Of a stretch of DNA of 64,000 nucleotides, positions 56,241-64,000 are shown piece by piece; position 1 is the first letter of the stretch, and every line of letters starts with the position of its first letter. This DNA is from Mycolicibacterium fortuitum subsp. fortuitum (GTDB taxonomy: Bacteria; Actinomycetota; Actinomycetes; Mycobacteriales; Mycobacteriaceae). Under the pieces are notes generated by a model. It ran no database searches, was not told the origin of the DNA, and saw only the letters and a list, made by a program, of their open reading frames with translations. The stretch is from the NCBI RefSeq assembly GCF_022179545.1, contig NZ_AP025518.1, positions 1,922,001 to 1,986,000 on the forward strand, given 5' to 3'. The position numbers were made by a program, and so were the translations under genes.

Positions 56241-57994
56241 AGCGCCTGCTGACGGTGGTGGTCGTCGGTCTGGTTTTTCTGGTGTCCGGGTGCGCGGGGA
56301 TACCGAATTCGTCCTCCCCGCAAGCGATCGGCACGGTCGACCGGCCCGCGCCACCGAACCTGCCCAAACCCGCGCCGGGGATGGACCCCGACGTACTGCT
56401 GCGCGAGTTCCTCAAGGCCACGGCCGACCCTGCCAACCGGCACCTGGCGGCCCGGCAGTTCCTCACCGAATCGGCGTCCAGCTCCTGGGACGACGCCGGT
56501 AGCGCACTGCTGCTCGACCGCGTGGTGTTCGTCGAAACTCGCAGTGCCGACCGGGTTTCGGTGAGCATGCGCGCAGACATCCTGGGATCCCTGTCCGATA
56601 TGGGGGTGTTCGAAACAGGGGAGGGCGCGCTGCCGGATCCCGGACCCATCGAGCTCGTCCAAACTCCGGGTGGATGGCGCATCGACCGGCTGCCCAACGG
56701 CGTATTCCTCGACTGGCAACAGTTCCAGTCCACCTACAAGCGCAACACCCTCTACTTCGTCGACCCGACCGGAACCACGGTCGTTCCCGATCCCCGCTAC
56801 GTCGCGGTGTCCGATCCCGACCAGCTCGCGACCGAGCTCATCTCCAAACTGGTTGCCGGGCCTCGGCCGGAGATGGCCAGGACGGTACGGAATCTGCTCG
56901 ACGCGCCACTGCGGCTGCGCGGTCCGGTCACCCGTGCCGACGGCGGCAAGACCGGGGTGGGGCGTGGCTACGGTGGCGCTCGCATCGACCTCGAGAACCT
57001 CTCGACCACCGACCCGCACAGTCGGCAATTGCTTGCCGCACAGATCATCTGGACGCTATCGCGGGCCGGGATCAGTGGGCCCTACGTGATCAACGTCGAC
57101 GGCGCCCCGTTGGACGACCGGTTCGCCGAGGGCTGGGAGACCTCCGATGTCGCGGCCACCGATCCGGGGGCGGTGCCCGGCGCCGCCGCGGGTCTGCACG
57201 CGTTGGTCGGCGGCTCATTGGTGGCGCTGGACGGACAGCAGACCACACGTGTACCCGGTGCGTTCGGCTCGGCGCCCAATCAGATGTCGGCCTCGGTGTC
57301 GCGCAACGGTCAGGATGCCGCGTCGGTGGTGGTCTTGCCCGACGCACCCGAGGCCACCGCGGCCTCGCTGTGGATGGGGCCATTAGGTGGACCCACCGCC
57401 ATGGCGATCGAAGGGCGCACCCTCAGCCGGCCGAGCTGGTCGCTGGATCAGGCCGTGTGGGTGGTGGTCGACGATGCCAACGTGGTGCGTGCCATCCGTG
57501 ACGCCTCCGGTGTGCCGGCGCGTATTCCGGTCGACGCGGCCGCGGTGGCCACCCGATTTCCGGGCCCGATCACCGAGTTGCAGCTGTCCCGCGACGGCAC
57601 TCGAGCAGCGATGGTGATCGGTGGGCAGGTGATCCTCGCAGGCGTCGAGCGGACCCCTGAAGGGCAGTTCCTGCTGACCTATCCGCGTCGTCTCGGTTTC
57701 GGGCTGGGCAATTCCGTGGTGTCGCTGTCCTGGCGAACCGGTGACGACATCGTGGTCAGCCGCACCGACCCGGCCCATCCCGTGTCGTACGTCAACCTCG
57801 ACGGGGTGAACTCCGATGGGCCCAGCCGCAACCTGGTGGCCCCGGTCGGCACGGTGGCGGCAAATCCGTCGACCGTCTACGTCTCCGACCAACGCGGTGT
57901 GTTGCAGTTGTCGGCTGCGGTCAACGACAACCCCGGCTGGGTGGAGGTTCGCCCGCTGATGGTTCCGGGATCGTTGCCTGTGCTGCCCGGCTGA
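56237..57994 (+). CDS. lpqB: Lipoprotein LpqB
   Basis: This 585-residue lipoprotein interacts with MtrB and modulates its activity. The signal peptide ends with the lipobox LVSGC, making Cys19 the lipidated residue. A GerMN-like domain follows ([14 protein letters not shown] and nearby), and the C-terminal half is beta-propeller-like with repeats such as [20 protein letters not shown]. The GTG start overlaps the mtrB stop as GTGA, so kinase and accessory lipoprotein are coupled. Confidence 0.96.
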   Translation: MKRLLTVVVVGLVFLVSGCAGIPNSSSPQAIGTVDRPAPPNLPKPAPGMDPDVLLREFLKATADPANRHLAARQFLTESASSSWDDAGSALLLDRVVFVETRSADRVSVSMRADILGSLSDMGVFETGEGALPDPGPIELVQTPGGWRIDRLPNGVFLDWQQFQSTYKRNTLYFVDPTGTTVVPDPRYVAVSDPDQLATELISKLVAGPRPEMARTVRNLLDAPLRLRGPVTRADGGKTGVGRGYGGARIDLENLSTTDPHSRQLLAAQIIWTLSRAGISGPYVINVDGAPLDDRFAEGWETSDVAATDPGAVPGAAAGLHALVGGSLVALDGQQTTRVPGAFGSAPNQMSASVSRNGQDAASVVVLPDAPEATAASLWMGPLGGPTAMAIEGRTLSRPSWSLDQAVWVVVDDANVVRAIRDASGVPARIPVDAAAVATRFPGPITELQLSRDGTRAAMVIGGQVILAGVERTPEGQFLLTYPRRLGFGLGNSVVSLSWRTGDDIVVSRTDPAHPVSYVNLDGVNSDGPSRNLVAPVGTVAANPSTVYVSDQRGVLQLSAAVNDNPGWVEVRPLMVPGSLPVLPG

Positions 57995-58111
57995 GTTCGG
58001 CCGGCGCCGTTTCCACCTGTGGGTTGTGCTGCGGAGCGCGTCGCGACCCTGCAGTAGAAAGCGGCAACCCGAGTCGCGGAAATGTCGTCCCCGGCGCGCA
58101 CACTGCCCCAC

Positions 58112-58741
58112 ATGCTCGACCTCATCCTGCCTCTGGAGTGCGGCGGGTGCGGGGCTCCGTCGACCCGCTGGTGTGCGGCGTGTGCCGCACAACTCGGAGT
58201 CGGCGACGACGAACCGCATCTGGTCATCCCTCGAACCGACCCGGGGGTCCCGGTGTTCGCGCTGGGCCGCCACGCCGGAGCCCGTCGGCGCGCGATCGTG
58301 GCCGCCAAGGAGCACGGCCGCGCCGACCTGATCGCCCCGCTGGCAGGAGCGCTGAACGCCGGCTTGCAGCACTTGCTGACCTGGGGTGTCATCGACACTC
58401 CGGTGACTCTGGTCCCCGCACCCACCCGCCGGGCCGCAGCGCGTCGCCGGGGCGGTGACCCGGTCCGGCGGATGGCCGCGGCTGCGGTCGCCGGTCTGCC
58501 CGGTGTTGGGGTGGTACCTGCCCTGCGCCTGCGGCCGTGGGTACGTGACTCGGTGGGCTTGTCAGGTGCGGCCCGACAGCGCAACATCGCCGGTCGGGTC
58601 CGTCTGAGCAGGCCGGTCGCAGGTGAAGTGGTGTTGGTCGACGACATCGTCACCACGGGGGCCACCGCCGCCGAATCGGTGCGGACGCTGATGGCAGCCG
58701 GAGCCGACGTGTCTGCTGTGCTGGTGATTTCGCATGCCTGA
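58112..58741 (+). CDS. ComF-family phosphoribosyltransferase-like protein
   Basis: This 209-residue protein starts MLDLILPLECGGCGAPSTRW, with the four-cysteine zinc knuckle (CGGC and CAAC) of ComF proteins. The PRTase loop is VVLVDDIVTTGATAAESVRT near the C-terminus, followed by a conserved strand (VSAVLVISHA). ComF proteins are linked to DNA uptake in competent bacteria, but here the role is unknown. An in-frame ATG ten codons upstream is possible; the conserved start is at 58112. Confidence 0.9.
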   Translation: MLDLILPLECGGCGAPSTRWCAACAAQLGVGDDEPHLVIPRTDPGVPVFALGRHAGARRRAIVAAKEHGRADLIAPLAGALNAGLQHLLTWGVIDTPVTLVPAPTRRAAARRRGGDPVRRMAAAAVAGLPGVGVVPALRLRPWVRDSVGLSGAARQRNIAGRVRLSRPVAGEVVLVDDIVTTGATAAESVRTLMAAGADVSAVLVISHA

Positions 58742-59040
58742 CGCGCGCGTCATTTCGGCGAGATCAAAGCCACATGAAGAACTCAGAACACGTATTTGAA
58801 ATTGGTGGCACGAGTGGGTGAACACGGACTACCGTCGGCAGCAACCACCCGTGAATGACTCACGGCGGCGCTCAGAGCAAAACAGCGCCACTTCACCGCA
58901 CAACGGTAGGAGGTGAGTACCCGACACCTTGCGCCGATGGGTGGAGCAAACTATTCGGCCCATCGGCACCGATCACGATTCGTTGAGAAGTAGGGCACGC
59001 CTGAACGCGTGTGACAACTGAGAGAAACGAGTTGCCGAGT
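58742..59040 (+). other. Long hpf leader with hairpins
   Basis: This is 299 bp without a supported gene. GCCGATGGG (58933-58941) and CCCATCGGC (58959-58967) form a perfect 9-bp stem with a 17-nt loop. Just before it, AGGTG and CACCT can pair around the AGGAGGTGAGTACCCGACACC region, where AGGAGG resembles a ribosome-binding site but no well-spaced start codon follows. The region probably holds the hpf promoter and a structured 5' leader. Confidence 0.4.
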
Positions 59041-59724
59041 ATGTCAACCCATTCCCCGGATACAAGCGCCACCATGGTGGTCGACCCCGACGAGCAGGTC
59101 GGCGACACCACCCCGGAGCCGAACGCAGAGGTTGTGGTCAAGGGTCGAAACGTCGAAGTTCCAGACCACTTCCGTATCTACGTCTCGGAGAAGTTGTCGC
59201 GCCTGGAGCGATTCGACCGCACCATCTACCTGTTCGACGTCGAGCTCGACCACGAACGTAACCGCCGTCAACGCAAGAACTGCCAGCACGTCGAGATCAC
59301 GGCCCGCGGCCGCGGCCCGGTGGTGCGCGGAGAGGCCTGCGCCGACAGCTTCTACGCTGCCCTGGAATCAGCGGCAGGCAAACTCGAGAGCAGGCTGCGC
59401 AAGAGCAAGGACCGCCGCAAGATCCACTACGGCGACAAGACCCCGGTCTCACTGGCCGAAGCCACCGCGCACGAGACACTGTTCGACAGCACACCGGCTC
59501 GTGACGAGGCTGCTCCCGTGCTCGACGGTCTCGACGACCACGAGCCGGGCCGGATCGTCCGGACCAAGGAACACCCCGCGAAGCCGATGACAGTCGACGA
59601 CGCCCTCTACGAGATGGAGCTGGTCGGCCACGATTTCTTCCTGTTCCACGACAAAGAGAGCGACCGCCCGTCGGTGGTGTATCGCCGCCACGCCTACGAC
59701 TACGGGCTGATCCGCCTGGCCTGA
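59041..59724 (+). CDS. hpf: Ribosome hibernation-promoting factor, long form
   Basis: This 227-residue long HPF/RafA-type protein silences ribosomes in stationary phase or low oxygen. The N-terminal S30AE domain is [20 protein letters not shown], then [21 protein letters not shown] linker joins it to the C-terminal dimerisation domain, [20 protein letters not shown] followed by [19 protein letters not shown]. The ATG at 59041 is preferred; a GTG at 59011 would add ten residues. It has a long, structured leader and a clear terminator. Confidence 0.94.
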   Translation: MSTHSPDTSATMVVDPDEQVGDTTPEPNAEVVVKGRNVEVPDHFRIYVSEKLSRLERFDRTIYLFDVELDHERNRRQRKNCQHVEITARGRGPVVRGEACADSFYAALESAAGKLESRLRKSKDRRKIHYGDKTPVSLAEATAHETLFDSTPARDEAAPVLDGLDDHEPGRIVRTKEHPAKPMTVDDALYEMELVGHDFFLFHDKESDRPSVVYRRHAYDYGLIRLA

Positions 59725-59750
59725 CGCCTTCCGGCCGGGAACGAACAGAC

Positions 59751-59786
59751 AAAACCGCACCTCGGAGCTTTCCGGGGTGCGTTTTT
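59751..59786 (+). terminator. Rho-independent terminator of hpf
   Basis: CGCACC-T-CGG (59756-59765) pairs with CCG-G-GGTGCG (59772-59781) around a 6-nt loop, with a U-G wobble in the middle, followed by TTTTT. The upstream AAAA can extend the stem. Confidence 0.85.
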
Positions 59787-59897
59787 GTTTCTTCACGCCA
59801 GCAGAACCAGCGACTTCGACCGGTCACCTACGATGGAGGCCAACCAAGCCCGACCGATCCCACCTATGGGATCCATCGAACCCACAGGGGAAATAGC

Positions 59898-62752
<2,855 letters not shown>

Positions 62753-62756
<4 letters not shown>

Positions 62757-63247
62757 CCCAGCTGCAGCGCGGTGAGCTGCCAACGGCCACTGCGGAATTC
62801 GATACGCCCGGCGATGGCACGCACGCGGGCCCCGCGGGTGTAGGTGGCGAACAGCTCGGCGGCCTCGGGCGAGGCTGCCGGGCGCAAACCCACCCGGCGC
62901 AGGCTTGCGGTGGTGCCGTGGCGGGCGGCGGTGGAAGAGACGACCGCGTCGAGCAGTAGCTGGCTCATGAACGTTTTCAGCTGAGCCGGTGGGCGGCGCC
63001 GGTCGACGACCTCAAGGACCCGGCGCAGTGCCATATCGGCGAACTGTGCGGCGCCCGGCTGCAATTGCCGTTCCGGCTCGGGGCTCACCGAGCGCAACCG
63101 GCGCGGGCCGTGGCCGCGCAGCAGGGTGGGCGCCGGGCATGCCGCGAGAGCAGTCAGATGAGGTTGGCTGCCCAGAGGCAAGGCCGGTGGCTCACAGTCG
63201 ATGACCGGGGCGGTCAGTGACTGCGCAGCGGGTTTCGGGGTGGGCAC
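62753..63247 (-). CDS. DUF6459 (Rv3235-type) protein
   Basis: This 164-residue actinobacterial protein is conserved near secA1. The C-terminal domain is the recognisable part: [20 protein letters not shown], then [20 protein letters not shown] and [20 protein letters not shown]. The N-terminal third is Pro/Ala-rich. The GTG at 63247 was chosen because TGGAGG lies 6 nt upstream on the coding strand, the only good ribosome-binding site; longer in-frame starts have none. Function is unknown. Confidence 0.85.
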
Positions 63248-63404
63248 GGACAACCTCCAGCGGGTCGGCATCACGGACGACATCTGCTGGAGAGGTGCAG
63301 ACCTACCCATGATCGCACGCGTTCGGCGTGCCGGAAGCACGGATAATCCCGCGCTCATTTTCTCCGGTTAGCGTGACGAGAGTCGTCGAACCAGGGGGAG
63401 CGGA

Positions 63405-64000
63405 ATGGTTCAGCCCAGCATCGATTGGCCGTCCGAGCCCCTGCGCTCGCTGATGTGGACCATGCAGGCGTGGGTCATCACGTTCGTGGTGTTTCTTGCG
63501 GTGGCGTTTCTGATCGCGAGGTTCACTCGATGGGGACAACAGTTCTGGCGGGTCAACGCGCCGTTCTTCACCGGAAGTTGGCGCACCTGGGCACTGCTGG
63601 CGGTCATCCTGTGGCACACCGTCTATGCGGCGCGGGTGGTGGTGATCTTCACCTACCAGTACGCGGATCTGATGAATGCCGTGCAGGCCGGATCGGAAGC
63701 GCTGGCCACTCACGACGACGCCAAGCTCGACGCCGCGCGCCAGGCGTTCATGACGTCGTTTGCGATCAGCGGGATTCTGGTGGCGCTCACCGTGATCTAC
63801 ACCGTCGTGGACCTGTTCCTGCGCCGGGTTTTCTCGATCCATTGGCGGGTCTGGCTCAACGCCCGCCTCGTCGACGACTGGATGAGCGGTGATGCGTTCT
63901 ATCGCAACCGCTTTCTGCACCCGCCGGTGGAGAACCCCGATCAGCGCATCCAGACCGACATCGAGACGTTCACCACCAAATCGGTCGACCTGAGCATCGG
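63405..64000 (+). CDS. SbmA/BacA-like ABC transporter, N-terminal part
   Basis: The gene runs off the end of the window after about 198 codons. It starts MVQPSIDWPSEPLRSLMWTM and has three hydrophobic segments (VITFVVFLAVAFLIARF, WALLAVILWHTVYAARVVVI and FAISGILVALTVIYTVVDLF). The stretch WRVWLNARLVDDWMSGDAFY then NPDQRIQTDIETFT is the hallmark of the ABC_membrane_2 family (SbmA/BacA and ABCD proteins), which import peptides, vitamin B12 or fatty acyl groups. In actinobacteria a C-terminal nucleotide-binding domain usually follows, but it lies outside. GGGGGAG precedes the ATG. Confidence 0.88.
   Translation, partial: MVQPSIDWPSEPLRSLMWTMQAWVITFVVFLAVAFLIARFTRWGQQFWRVNAPFFTGSWRTWALLAVILWHTVYAARVVVIFTYQYADLMNAVQAGSEALATHDDAKLDAARQAFMTSFAISGILVALTVIYTVVDLFLRRVFSIHWRVWLNARLVDDWMSGDAFYRNRFLHPPVENPDQRIQTDIETFTTKSVDLSI

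Noticed and set aside
58914..58994. A 26-codon GTG frame in the hpf leader as a leader peptide
   Set aside because: AGGAGG runs directly into the GTG, leaving no spacing for initiation, and the peptide has no run of regulatory codons.

Overview
This window is chromosomal DNA from a high-GC actinobacterium, almost certainly a rapidly growing Mycobacterium (Mycolicibacterium). The evidence is the conserved mycobacterial order rsbW-sigF, accA3, sufE-sseA, maf-accE5-accD5, birA, purK-purE, fadE25, a LytR-CpsA-Psr protein, rmlD-wbbL-manB, fbiB-fbiA, whiB2, manA, alkB-rubA-rubB, sahH, tmk, mtrA-mtrB-lpqB, hpf and secA1. From general knowledge this is the same order as the Rv3287c to Rv3240c stretch of M. 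tuberculosis. No tRNA, rRNA, CRISPR array, prophage or intact insertion sequence was seen.

Layout. 1-6.6 kb: tail of an F420-dependent oxidoreductase, the SigF module (SigF-like promoters, anti-sigma factor RsbW, SigF, a tail-to-tail STAS protein), a MobA-like nucleotidyltransferase, malate dehydrogenase and AccA3. 6.7-13.8 kb: two paralogous membrane proteins flanking sufE-sseA, a hydrolase, and maf-accE5-accD5. 13.9-21.2 kb: a catabolic island between accD5 and birA, with a PucR-type regulator, a DUF559-like protein, and a tightly coupled operon of NTF2-like protein, acyl-CoA synthetase, KstD-like flavoprotein and KshA-like Rieske oxygenase. 21.2-27.1 kb: birA, a PH-domain membrane protein, GtrA, purK-purE, and a TetR-fadE25 divergent pair with a tandem operator. 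27.2-41.2 kb: cell-envelope sugar metabolism (LCP ligase, rmlD, wbbL, manB, phosphomannomutase, SIS isomerase, manA), F420 biosynthesis (fbiA, fbiB plus a coupled Nudix hydrolase) and whiB2. 41.2-50.6 kb: a lipid-type flavoprotein, a low-GC insertion with an AurF-like diiron oxygenase and a methyltransferase, an APC permease, the alkane hydroxylase operon alkB-rubA1-rubA2-alkX, and sahH. 50.6-64 kb: a rearranged segment with two 5'-truncated gene remnants, a TPR membrane protein and a HAD-like protein, then tmk, mtrA-mtrB-lpqB, comF, hpf, secA1, a DUF6459 protein and the start of an SbmA/BacA-like ABC transporter.

How the parts fit. AccA3, AccD5, AccE5 and BirA supply and biotinylate acyl-CoA carboxylase for mycolate and methyl-branched lipid synthesis. 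RmlD, WbbL, ManB, phosphomannomutase and ManA provide the rhamnosyl linker and GDP-mannose for arabinogalactan and lipomannan, and the LCP protein attaches cell-wall polymers. MtrAB-LpqB couples envelope state to division, in which WhiB2 also acts. AlkB with two rubredoxins, the KshA/KstD-like island and FadE25 are catabolic.

The less conventional content consists of the accD5-birA island with its inverted-repeat operator, the low-GC AurF/methyltransferase pair, a motif shared upstream of accA3 and accD5, the operator-embedded alkB promoter, a probable deletion scar near 51.46 kb, and at least twelve genes whose -10 element lies 6-8 nt from the start codon, the signature of leaderless transcripts.
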